From CAYPIE01 sp964410665 (GTDB taxonomy: Bacteria; Planctomycetota; Planctomycetia; Gemmatales; Gemmataceae), in assembly GCA_964410665.1 (NCBI GenBank), contig CAYPIE010000132.1, positions 1-14,021 on the forward strand: 14,021 bases of DNA. The letters are read 5' to 3'. This document shows positions 8,501 through 14,021 of this stretch, piece by piece. Numbering within the stretch: position 1 is the first letter of the stretch; each line of letters starts with the position of its first letter. Under the pieces are notes generated by a model that was not told the origin of the DNA, ran no database searches, and saw nothing but the letters and a program-made list of their open reading frames with translations. Made by a program: the position numbers and the translations under genes.

Positions 8501-8910
8501 TTACCGCGCGCGAGCTCAATCGAATCGATCGTGTTCCTAGTCTGATCTTCTGCAATGCCTGTGAATCAGGGGTCACGCCGGATCGAACCGGGGAACGTTC
8601 GGCAGAATTAGCTCCGGTGTTCGCCGAGGCGTTCTTCGCACGAGGCGTGTCCAACTTTATCTGTACCGCCTGGCCGGTGGGAGACCGGTCGGCCCTCAAG
8701 TTTGCTGCGATATTGTATAGCCGACTACTTGGCCTGGAGTGGGACGAGGAGGGTCACACCCTGAAGGAAGTGGCACCTTCCCCAATGTACCAAGCGATGC
8801 GTGATGCCCGCCGAAGTCTGGCCGGTGGTCTGCGTGGAACCGCAACTTGGGGAGCCTACCAGCATTACGGCAGTCCCTACTACCGCTTCTTTGCCGTCCA
8901 TGGCGGGTGA
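5515..8910 (+). CDS. LCAT-like lipase - M17N/macro-like domain - CHAT protease fusion
   Basis: A 1131-residue cytoplasmic-looking fusion. Residues 1-60 are a small helical module. Residues 80-400 are an LCAT/PGAP1-like alpha/beta hydrolase: PGLMGSEL (90-97), YDWR (167-170), nucleophile elbow HSMGG with S200, LGTPNYGS (235-242), acid D369 in QGDGTV and base H391 in EAHEDL, so the triad looks complete. A helical linker follows (410-500). Residues 505-700 (LDADAIAVGHY, GSGAGNL) resemble the M17 aminopeptidase N-terminal/macro-like fold. From about 740 comes a CHAT region: IHWELL (839-844), a Pro-rich linker, then H975 in FAGH and C1016 in NACESG, the caspase-like dyad, ending in a typical CHAT tail (TAWPVGD). 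The chosen ATG has AGAGG seven bases upstream; a GTG at 5476 lacks such spacing. Expected roles are ester hydrolysis of a lipid and peptide cleavage. Coupling between the two is inferred. Confidence 0.9.
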   Translation: MRSSMSNEEGFLARVEAADPDTFAQILVRATPEEERILRVYFGEPKYQEMRRLAVQQEYGPASTRSIFGDLFGSGDEPAAEPAGNVVVLPGLMGSELTVYRRDEGDRVWLSYWRIFRGRLGELRLTPDGSEPSDPTLEVRPTGVLKDYYGEQLLSLRRHWNVATYPYDWRKTLSEAADGLASLIRRKFGSGTPVHLVTHSMGGLVARVFIRRHQDLWQRMQDPHAPERGGRLIMLGTPNYGSHLAVQALTGLAGTVRKLELLDTHHDLQEVLQILSTFPGLYHLLPSQEKSGARSARLYQASTYHRVNPYVRQTLLDVAAEQHRELAEIVDPGRMIYIAGYAQATISGIVDYDHLDDPASYEATSTQGDGTVTHRLGLLKEVRTYFVKEAHEDLPASRRVRDAVNDLLRTGKTDRLSGGQVARRGPATQPGLALEIQQARERELGRLHDLMGRTRGLSRVDAERATPPIGEARRQAERLLVKEFLGTGSESDPGYDRRVGEERARPTPVVEIRVEFGKIQDPENMLDADAIAVGHYLGVRPSGSERELDLAISGVSKEQAVSDDRLILTQYAGRGIIRGHLGQPFFLPDPRRSDRLIAIAGMGPAGRCGLPELTVLVRELCWSLGEVGKQHLASVLIGSGAGNLAVREAVDCWLDGLSQALADRSHGAGLTVLTFVEHDPRRVLEIIEALERAHQRGWVRLHFDPPTITEAKRQQLLQVEVERYQAFLREQSARPDDDQVPVRVTVEVERDPSDPTDPYSGTYLFSLLTRTASVPTRAIPLDLRLVDAANNELAAAMVPERQVELGRYLEELLVPDDLRGKFASPAPLVIQLDSTTARIHWELLAQPGPVNQSGNTVGNLDHNLQPFLGLNRGLTRQLRAGFAPPPEPPPPPSRTLRVLIVADPAGDMPLAGAEQEGYFLTELIESYNRVGRGQDDTPRNRVQVTALIGPTQATRTAVHRELLLNRYDVFHFAGHCIYEKERPERSGLIFSRTERLTARELNRIDRVPSLIFCNACESGVTPDRTGERSAELAPVFAEAFFARGVSNFICTAWPVGDRSALKFAAILYSRLLGLEWDEEGHTLKEVAPSPMYQAMRDARRSLAGGLRGTATWGAYQHYGSPYYRFFAVHGG

Positions 8911-9253
8911 GCGATGGTTTTCCGTCGGGTTGCTTGGCTGGTCACGGTCGCCGACGTAGCTTTCTGGACCATGGCGAGTCAGCGCACACGCCCAATTCCC
9001 TCATCCTCGGGCGCCGATCGGCATCGTCCATGTGCGTCGGTCACTTCGCGGGTTCACTTCGGGTTGCGATGTCCGCCGGGTGGCGAAAAATGCGAGTATC
9101 TGTAGGATAAGCGTCGAAAAAACGCTTGTCGGCCAAATGACTGCCAGGTTGTTTGATGCTGGTGTGGTTCTCAGCACCGCGACCGGATTCGGGTTGCTGT
9201 GCCGAGGCATGCTCGCTTTTCTTTGCTCGATGCGTCTTAGAGGTGGGTGACAA
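8911..9253. other. Intergenic gap, 343 bp, before the sigma-factor gene
   Basis: No supported gene is seen. A 63-codon open frame begins four bases after the lipase-CHAT stop (8914-9105) and has a hydrophobic N-terminus. It lacks a properly spaced ribosome site and its second half looks non-coding. The only clear structure is the hairpin at 9107-9129. Confidence 0.5.
9107..9129. terminator. Small hairpin after the lipase-CHAT gene
   Basis: AAGCGT (9109-9114) pairs with ACGCTT (9122-9127) around a CGAAAAA loop. A T.G pair and an A-T pair extend it to eight steps. There is no T-tract after it, so it may be a weak or factor-dependent terminator, or just a leader structure for the next gene. Confidence 0.3.
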
Positions 9254-9994
9254 ATGAGTGGCAAGCCCCTCGATCACATCTCGACCATGTGGACCGCCTT
9301 GCACGAAGCTCATGGCGGAACCCCGCGAGAAGCGGAAGCGGCTCGACAGCTCCTCTTAGAGCGTTATGGGCCGGCGGTGCGCGACTATCTATCACGCAAG
9401 CTGACCGATCCGAATGATGTGGACGATCTGGTGCAGGAGTTTGCTGTGGCTCTGATCAGTGGACGGTTTCGACATGCCGACCGCGACCGGGGTCGGTTTC
9501 GCAGCTATCTCAAGACCACACTGTTTCATTTGGTCGGAGCCCAACGCAAGCAAGCACGGCGTGTCGGCTACACCCTAGCGGCAGGAGTTACGCCGGTCGA
9601 GCAGCCGTGCAGTGACGCCGACCTCGATTTCGGCTTTGATGAGAGTTGGCGCAACCAGTTACTCGTGCGGAGCTGGGATGCGCTGGCTCAGACCCGGCCG
9701 CACTGGCATACGGTGCTGCGTTTTAAGGTGAAGAACCCCGATATGCCCTCACAGGAGATGGCCCAGGTGTTGTCGCAAACGCTGGGCGAACCGCTCTCCG
9801 CCGACGGCGTGCGGCAAACCATACGCCGGGCTCGGTATCGCTTGGCCGATCTGTTGCTGCAAGAGGTGGCAGACTCGCTACAGTCACGCACCCGTGCGGA
9901 TCTGGAGGAAGAACTCGCCGAGCTGCGCTTACTCGAGTTGTGCCAGCCCGCGCTCACACGTCTGTACCCCCCGCCAGCACCGTCGACAGGCTGA
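9254..9994 (+). CDS. ECF-like sigma-70 family RNA polymerase sigma factor
   Basis: A 246-residue sigma factor that would direct RNA polymerase to a specific promoter set. Region 2 spans about residues 33-103: the DPNDVDDLVQEF segment (52-63) is the ECF core-binding helix, and GRFRSYLKTTLFHLV (80-94) fits the -10 recognition part. Region 4 spans about 140-205, with a helix-turn-helix around PSQEMAQVLSQTLG and GVRQTIRRARYRLADLL. A helical C-terminal extension of about 45 residues is longer than in minimal ECFs. The layout (RGRFRSYL and a region 4 without a tight linker) resembles planctomycete sigma factors that often accompany Ser/Thr kinases. GAGGTG lies eight bases before the ATG. No anti-sigma gene is adjacent. 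It may be co-directed with the protease/lipase-CHAT cluster, but the 343-bp gap leaves that open. Confidence 0.85.
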   Translation: MSGKPLDHISTMWTALHEAHGGTPREAEAARQLLLERYGPAVRDYLSRKLTDPNDVDDLVQEFAVALISGRFRHADRDRGRFRSYLKTTLFHLVGAQRKQARRVGYTLAAGVTPVEQPCSDADLDFGFDESWRNQLLVRSWDALAQTRPHWHTVLRFKVKNPDMPSQEMAQVLSQTLGEPLSADGVRQTIRRARYRLADLLLQEVADSLQSRTRADLEEELAELRLLELCQPALTRLYPPPAPSTG

Positions 9995-10044
9995 GGAAAC
10001 GGCCAAGCGCAAGGATTCGACCACGTAGGACCGCGGTGGAAGCC

Positions 10045-10095
10045 GACCGGACGGAACCGGACAGGATCGCGGGCGACCGGACTGACCGGACCGGC
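10045..10095. repeat. Short CCGG-centred direct repeats at about 10-bp spacing
   Basis: GACCGGAC occurs at 10045, 10075 and 10084, and AACCGGAC at 10055; a further ACCGGC ends at 10095. Spacings of 10, 20 and 9 bases put them nearly on one face of the helix. They lie between the ends of the convergent sigma-factor and DUF1559 genes. The function is unknown. Confidence 0.6.
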
Positions 10096-10117
10096 TCGCC
10101 AGCGTGTATCGCAACCA

Positions 10118-10813
10118 TTAGGGCATTTTCGCCGGCAGGCCGTCGTTGATCCCGATCAGTTTGGTCAAGCCGGCTTGGCCGAAGGGCATCGGCCGGACAG
10201 AACCGTCACAAAATAAAATGTTGATGTCAGAGCTGTGGCTTGAGCCGAACCCCATATTCCCCGCGTACGGTTCGTTGCCGTTGGGCTTGATGGTGCCATC
10301 GGAGGCGGCGGTGTCGCGGATGGCTTCCTCACCGGGATCATAGTTGAACCATAGTGGATGCATTTCGGAGGGGTAAGCGCCGTCCGCCAAGGCCGCGCGA
10401 TCGGCCAGGAGCATAGTGTTCGAGAGCCCGTCCACGATCTGTTTGAGGTGTTGAGCCCGCAGGACGGTGTTCGCCTGCCGGCCGCCAGCATAATCGCGCT
10501 GTTTGGCTGCGGCGGAACTGCGGGCTGGACACAGGTAAACCGGGATCGGCTCTCCTTCCACGTACGTCTGGATCTCGAGGTAGGAGCGGAGGGTCCCGGG
10601 CCAGGCGCCGCCGGGAAGGTAGTGGGCCTGTTCGGCGTGATGATGAAAGGCCAGGCCTAACTGCTTGAGGTGGTTGGCACACTGCAGGCGTGCCGCGGTG
10701 AGGCGGACCTTGTGCACCGCGGGTAACAACAAACCGATCAAGGTGGCAATGATGGCGATGGCGACCAACAACTCTACAAGAGAGAAGCCGACGCGAGCGT
10801 TCTTGGTCTGCAT
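10118..10813 (-). CDS. DUF1559 pseudopilin-like protein (type IV prepilin N-terminus)
   Basis: A 231-residue protein of the planctomycete DUF1559 family. It has a class III signal at the N-terminus: basic MQTKNARVG, cleavage expected between G9 and F10, E14 at mature position +5, then the hydrophobic LLVAIAIIATLIGLLLPAV helix. The family's C-terminal signature is present as INILFCDGSVRPM (FxDGSV). It would be processed by prepilin peptidase and held in or assembled at the cytoplasmic membrane; the family's exact role is not established. At 231 residues it is shorter than the 300 or more typical of the family. The frame is open to 10903, but ATG 10813 has GGAG eight bases upstream and sits right before the prepilin signal. 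It lies 65 bp downstream of the lectin gene on the same strand. Confidence 0.9.
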   Translation of the reverse strand: MQTKNARVGFSLVELLVAIAIIATLIGLLLPAVHKVRLTAARLQCANHLKQLGLAFHHHAEQAHYLPGGAWPGTLRSYLEIQTYVEGEPIPVYLCPARSSAAAKQRDYAGGRQANTVLRAQHLKQIVDGLSNTMLLADRAALADGAYPSEMHPLWFNYDPGEEAIRDTAASDGTIKPNGNEPYAGNMGFGSSHSSDINILFCDGSVRPMPFGQAGLTKLIGINDGLPAKMP

Positions 10814-10833
10814 GGGTTCGTCTCCATGAAACG

Positions 10834-10860
10834 GCCCCCGGTGCGAGTACCACTGGGGGC
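10834..10860 (-). other. GC-rich hairpin between lectin and DUF1559 genes
   Basis: GCCCCC (10834-10839) pairs with GGGGGC (10855-10860), and an inner GTG/CAC (10841-10843 with 10851-10853) adds three pairs around a 7-base loop. One internal mismatch on the minus strand (A.C) would be a wobble on the plus strand. No U-run follows, and it ends about ten bases before the GGAG of the downstream gene. An mRNA-stability or partial-readthrough element is more likely than a full terminator. Confidence 0.5.
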
Positions 10861-10878
10861 TCAAGGAAGTAAGAACAA

Positions 10879-11418
10879 TCAATGGATCGGGAGGCCCCAC
10901 CATTGGACCGGTAGCAGGAAAAACTGCTGGTTCGGGCCGCCGTGCTCGGGGTAGGCCTGGATGACCACCCCGTCGTGCTTCGAGCCGCTAGGCACATCCA
11001 TCACCATCCCGTTGGCCAGGTTCTTGAAGATGTATAGGCCACCTTTCAGTTTGATCTGCCAGGTTTGATACTTGTCGTTGTAGACATAGTATTGACGCAG
11101 CGGGGTCCCCGCGCCTGCACCCGGAGCGAACTCGAGTTGTAGCTTCGAATACCGGCTCTTGATGAAGTACTGGCCCGAGGCATATGCCAGGCGGATATCG
11201 AACACCTGGTTGGTGCCCCCGTTGAAGGTGAACTGCTGGATCGGTTGACCGGACTTCTTGGCGTTGATGTCGAGGGGCAGGTCGAGCACTTTGTAGCTGT
11301 TCAGGTTGACGACGAAATAGCCCCCCGCGGGGATGGTTTGCGCTTGAGCCAGTTCTGCGCGGCTAACCACCAGAGCGAGTGTAAACACGAGTCCGAGCAC
11401 GAATCGGCGAGTCATCAT
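10879..11418 (-). CDS. Secreted ricin-type beta-trefoil lectin-domain protein
   Basis: A 179-residue exported protein made of one ricin-type beta-trefoil. The signal peptide is MMTRRFVLGLVFTLALVVSRAELAQA in sense (residues 1-26), with likely cleavage after AQA. Three repeats follow, each starting with a G-x-Y-x-(I/V/F) strand (GGYFVVN, GQYFIKS, GGLYIFK) and ending near QVF, QTWQI and QQFFL, the degenerate QxW motif. Together they make a RicinB_lectin_2-like fold, expected to bind carbohydrate outside the cytoplasm. No catalytic domain is attached. The frame extends to 11568, but AAGGAG six bases before ATG 11418 and the signal peptide fix the start; the adjacent ATG at 11415 is also possible. 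It is upstream of the DUF1559 gene on the same strand, suggesting a two-gene unit that displays a sugar-binding protein with a pseudopilin. Confidence 0.85.
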   Translation of the reverse strand: MMTRRFVLGLVFTLALVVSRAELAQAQTIPAGGYFVVNLNSYKVLDLPLDINAKKSGQPIQQFTFNGGTNQVFDIRLAYASGQYFIKSRYSKLQLEFAPGAGAGTPLRQYYVYNDKYQTWQIKLKGGLYIFKNLANGMVMDVPSGSKHDGVVIQAYPEHGGPNQQFFLLPVQWWGLPIH

Positions 11419-11738
11419 TGAATTCTCCTTGTTGGCAGACCGGAAACCATCAATCGCATGGCTCTGCCAGTGACCACGCGGGGTCAGTTCCACCAACCGA
11501 CCCGGGAAAAGCACATCGGGGATCGATCTCCCACCCTCCATAGAGCCTTGGCGCCCCGGGTGTGACACATGGAGCCTAAAAAAAGTGGCTGCGTGTCTAT
11601 ACCCGATCAGATTGCTTGTTAGATCGCACGCGAAGTCATGCTAGATCAGCGCCTACAAGCACATGAAACTGAGTGACGGTTCGTTGGGTGAAAATAACTG
11701 GCAAGAAGATTTGATATTAAATAGTTGCAGGATTTTAG

Positions 11739-11767
11739 AAAAAAATTTAAGGAATGTGACTTTTCCT
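11739..11767 (-). terminator. Possible intrinsic terminator of the TPR transcript
   Basis: On the minus strand AGGAA and TTCCT form a 5-bp stem with an 8-base loop (11750-11767), followed by TAAATTTTTTT. The T-run is good but the stem is short. It lies about 160 bases after the TPR stop codon. Confidence 0.3.
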
Positions 11768-11814
11768 GGTCCCAATCAACTTAAACCCAGCAGTCTCGGC
11801 AGGTTTTCCACACT

Positions 11815-11888
11815 GTCGCAGCGGTCGGGTGGCACGCCCGGTGTCTGCGACGGGCGTGATTGGCTGCCAGTGTCCCCGGCAGCCAATC
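11815..11888. repeat. Back-to-back hairpins with possible loop-to-upstream pairing
   Basis: Hairpin 1: CACGCCCG (11833-11840) with CGGGCGTG (11851-11858), 10-base loop. Hairpin 2: an 11-bp perfect stem, GATTGGCTGCC (11858-11868) with GGCAGCCAATC (11878-11888), 9-base loop. In addition GTCGCAG (11815-11821) is complementary to CTGCGAC (11845-11851), which lies mostly in the loop of hairpin 1, so a pseudoknot is possible. All three pairings are perfect. Confidence 0.65.
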
Positions 11889-11929
11889 GACCTTCACACC
11901 GTCGTGACCACGGCTCTTGGCCACGGTGA

Positions 11930-14021
11930 TTACTCGGTTGCATTCCGTGCCGCTTGCCGCTGGATGGCTTGTGACAATATATAGACGTTGCTCCATAAAT
12001 CAATCCATGGCTGCCGTTGTGAATGCGGTAACCCCGCCAGAGGGTACGGGGCTCGGACGCTGGCCAGCTCTGGGTCGTTACGCCAGCGATCCAGCGCCCG
12101 ACCGAGCTGGGAGAGCGTTTCGGAGTCGTGGTTGCTCAAAGCGGCTTCGACCGACGCCAACTCGCCCCGCAGCCAGTGTAGAGCCAGTTCGCGGTGCCAG
12201 CTACGCGGGTCGGGCCCGACGAACGCTTCCTCAGGTCGGCGGACGGCAACCCGCAACGCGGCCTGGGCGGCGCGGTAACGGTTGCCCCTGATCAGATTGG
12301 GCTGACGCCGGAAGGCCTCGCGATAGAGGGCTACCGCCGCGGCATCTTCGTGGTGGTAGCGTTGGCACAGTTCGGCCAGCCGTAGACATCCGCAGGCTCC
12401 TTGAGGCTTGGCTTGACCGGAACGGATGCAGCGCCAGCGGGCGTCCAGGGTCACCAGGGCCTCGGCTTTGCGGACTAGGGCGGCCGAGGGGTACCGCCAG
12501 TCCGGCCGCGCGGAGCCGAGCCGGTCTCCCTGTCGGAACGCCACCAGGGCTTCGGCGAACTGGGCTTGCTGCAGCAAGCAGTAGCCGAGGCCGCAATGAG
12601 CCTCGGCGTAGTCGGGCGCGTGTCGGATCGCTGTGCGAAAGGCCTGAACCGCAGCGTCGAGCCTTCCCAGGGTGGCCAAAGCACTACCTAGGTTGTTGTG
12701 GGCGAGTGCGTCGCGGGGTTGGAGTTGGGTCGCTTTCTCCCAGGCCTCGATGGCACTGTCCAACCTGCCGATCCTGGCTAGAACCACGCCCAGGTTGGTG
12801 TAGGCCTCGGCATCATCAGGTTTCAGTTCGATGGCGGTCCGGTAGGCTCGGATGGCCTGCTCCAACTGGCCGCTGGCTACCAACGCGACCCCCAGGTTGT
12901 AGTGGGCCTTGGCATCGTTCGGTCGGAGCCTGATCGCTGTGCGCAGAGCCTCGATGGCGGTGTACCGCATGCCCCGGCCGAGCAGAGCTCGTCCCAGGTT
13001 GTAGTGGGCCATGGCTAGGTCTGGCTGGAGTTTAATGGCCGTGCGTTGCGATCCGATCGCCCCCTGGAGGTCTCCCTGGTCGTAGCGTACGTTTCCGAGG
13101 TTGCTGTGGATCACCGCATCGTTGGGCTGCAGTTTCAGTGCCGTGCGCAGGGTGTTGATGGCTTGCTCTCGCTCTCCTGAGGCGGCCAGGGTGACGCCCA
13201 GGTTGGCATAAGCTTTGGCATATCCAGGATTCAGTCGGGTGGCGGTGCGGTAAGCTTCAATCGCTGCGTTGAGTTCGCCCTTTGCATGGAGGGTGGTGCC
13301 GAGGTTGTTGTGGGCAGTTGCGTTGTTTGGCTGGAATCCAATCGCCTTGCGGTGAGCCGCGACGGCGGGCGTAAACTCTCCCTTGGCCGCGAGCGCAAGC
13401 CCCAGTTTGCTATAGGTGAAGGCCAGGTTGTCGTAGGCAAGGGACAGGTTCCGGTTCAGTCGGAGCGCGGTCTGATAGGCTTCGATCGCCGCATCGTGCT
13501 TACCCTGGTTGGCTAGGGCTAGGCCCAGGTTGACCCACATCGCATAGTTGTCTTTCCGCAGCGCCAACGCCGTCTGCCAGTATCCCGCCGCTTGTTCCCA
13601 TTGCTGAGAGAAATAGGCCAATGCTGCCAACGCAGCTGACAGCTCGTACCAGTCTGGATGCTTCAGGGCAACCTTTTCGAACCAACGTCTCGCGGCCTTG
13701 GGATCCTGGAGTGACACCCCGATCAGTATCGTCAGTGACGGCGACAGGGTCGCGGGGTCGGTTTGCTCGATCTGTCGGGCTCGTCGGGTTGGATCCGCCC
13801 ACACGACGGGGTTGCGCAGCTCGGTCTCCGGCTCGACCCGGTAGGCGACGGCGAGTAGTCGATCCCGCAACCTCCGGCCCTGCACGAAAGCCGCCGGCCC
13901 TGCCACCATCTCCGAACCCGAACGGACCTCGGCCCGGTCCATCGCCCCCGCCCAGTCGTCCAGGGCCGCCAACAGATGGTTACGGATCGGCGACGCTTCA
14001 ATGCGCTGGGCGAGCTGACTT
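11930..14021 (-). CDS. TPR-repeat protein, 5' end missing; likely tail of a Ser/Thr kinase
   Basis: Partial gene: the reading frame is open to the right edge, so the true start lies outside. The visible part begins AQRIEASPIRNHLLAALDDW, then LRDRLLAVAYRVEP and NPVVWADP. This linker style is known from planctomycete proteins with an N-terminal Ser/Thr kinase and C-terminal TPRs, so a kinase upstream is inferred, not seen. About eleven TPRs follow (12512-13648), most a regular 34 residues with the NLGxxLxxxG...A(I/V)xAxRTAxxLxPx pattern; one has a 7-residue insertion. The C-terminal 190 residues include the family's LCQRYHHEDAAAVALYREAF segment. TPRs form a superhelix that binds proteins. An internal TTG at 13970-13972 is not a credible start because the preceding codons are just as protein-like. 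The stop is TAA at 11930. Confidence 0.85.
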   Translation of the reverse strand, partial: SQLAQRIEASPIRNHLLAALDDWAGAMDRAEVRSGSEMVAGPAAFVQGRRLRDRLLAVAYRVEPETELRNPVVWADPTRRARQIEQTDPATLSPSLTILIGVSLQDPKAARRWFEKVALKHPDWYELSAALAALAYFSQQWEQAAGYWQTALALRKDNYAMWVNLGLALANQGKHDAAIEAYQTALRLNRNLSLAYDNLAFTYSKLGLALAAKGEFTPAVAAHRKAIGFQPNNATAHNNLGTTLHAKGELNAAIEAYRTATRLNPGYAKAYANLGVTLAASGEREQAINTLRTALKLQPNDAVIHSNLGNVRYDQGDLQGAIGSQRTAIKLQPDLAMAHYNLGRALLGRGMRYTAIEALRTAIRLRPNDAKAHYNLGVALVASGQLEQAIRAYRTAIELKPDDAEAYTNLGVVLARIGRLDSAIEAWEKATQLQPRDALAHNNLGSALATLGRLDAAVQAFRTAIRHAPDYAEAHCGLGYCLLQQAQFAEALVAFRQGDRLGSARPDWRYPSAALVRKAEALVTLDARWRCIRSGQAKPQGACGCLRLAELCQRYHHEDAAAVALYREAFRRQPNLIRGNRYRAAQAALRVAVRRPEEAFVGPDPRSWHRELALHWLRGELASVEAALSNHDSETLSQLGRALDRWRNDPELASVRAPYPLAGLPHSQRQPWIDLWSNVYILSQAIQRQAARNATE
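12512..13648 (-). repeat. Tandem TPR-coding repeats, 102-bp period
   Basis: About eleven consecutive TPR units, mostly 34 codons long. The consensus unit reads roughly AxAHxNLGxxLxxxGxLxxA, then IxAxRTAIxLxPxD. Adjacent units are similar enough at DNA level that copy-number change by recombination is plausible. Confidence 0.85.

Larger units (their letters stand above)
11419..11929. other. Intergenic region with stacked inverted repeats, 511 bp
   Basis: No gene is supported. From 11419 to about 11680 I see only the lectin gene's leader and no strong promoter. An AT-rich block at about 11690-11760 stands out from the GC-rich surroundings. The inverted-repeat cluster at 11815-11888 and a weak terminator candidate are listed separately. 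Confidence 0.6.

Noticed and set aside
8914..9105. 63-codon frame right after the lipase-CHAT stop with a hydrophobic start
   Set aside because: No properly spaced ribosome site and a second half without protein-like composition; kept only as a remark on the gap.
10814..10903. Longer start for the DUF1559 protein
   Set aside because: It would put 30 residues before the prepilin signal, which needs a short basic leader, and it runs through the intergenic hairpin.
11419..11568. Longer start for the lectin protein
   Set aside because: It would bury the signal peptide 50 residues inside; AAGGAG marks the start at 11418.
11781..11996. Minus-strand frame overlapping the TPR gene end
   Set aside because: It overlaps the TPR coding region out of frame and covers the hairpin cluster; no start site support.
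12512..13648. Regular 102-bp repeats that might suggest a non-coding array
   Set aside because: They are fully explained as TPR codons in one long frame; no CRISPR-like short repeats with unique spacers.

Overview
The window looks like a chromosomal accessory stretch from a planctomycete, most likely of the Gemmataceae. The clues are a short DUF1559 pseudopilin, an ECF-like sigma factor of the planctomycete type, the tail of a TPR protein resembling the C-terminal half of planctomycete Ser/Thr-kinase/TPR fusions, and large GC-rich multidomain proteins. The genus is inferred from these families; no rRNA or other marker is present.

Left block (52-3525, all minus strand): three consecutive genes for exported, low-complexity proteins. 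Each has an N-terminal export signal, a Pro/Ala/Gly/Tyr/Gln-rich middle and a C-terminal helical or coiled-coil tail. I do not recognise them as known families. They look like envelope or surface structural proteins with a shared plan.

Divergent spacer (3526-4059): AT-richer DNA with a near-consensus sigma-70 promoter facing right (TTGACA-N17-TATATT), a 10-bp perfect inverted repeat, and a small palindrome plus weak promoter facing left.

Central block (4060-9994, plus strand): the most interesting part. A signal-less astacin-type (M12A) zinc metalloprotease, a 102-residue protein with a Cys/His/Met cluster, and a 1131-residue protein form a tight cluster. The large protein joins an LCAT-like serine lipase, a middle domain resembling the leucyl-aminopeptidase N-terminal/macro-like fold, and a C-terminal CHAT (caspase-like) protease domain. 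Both catalytic centres appear intact. I infer a cytoplasmic protease/lipase effector system, possibly of the biological-conflict or regulated-death type. An ECF-like sigma factor follows after a 343-bp gap and may be linked to it.

Right block (10118-14021, minus strand): a DUF1559 pseudopilin lies downstream of a secreted ricin-type beta-trefoil lectin, with a GC-rich hairpin between them. A 0.5-kb spacer holds several stacked inverted repeats. Last comes a TPR protein with about eleven repeats, whose reading frame runs open off the right edge. A cluster of CCGG-centred short repeats at roughly 10-bp spacing lies between the convergent sigma factor and DUF1559 genes.

No tRNA, rRNA, insertion sequence or CRISPR array was seen.
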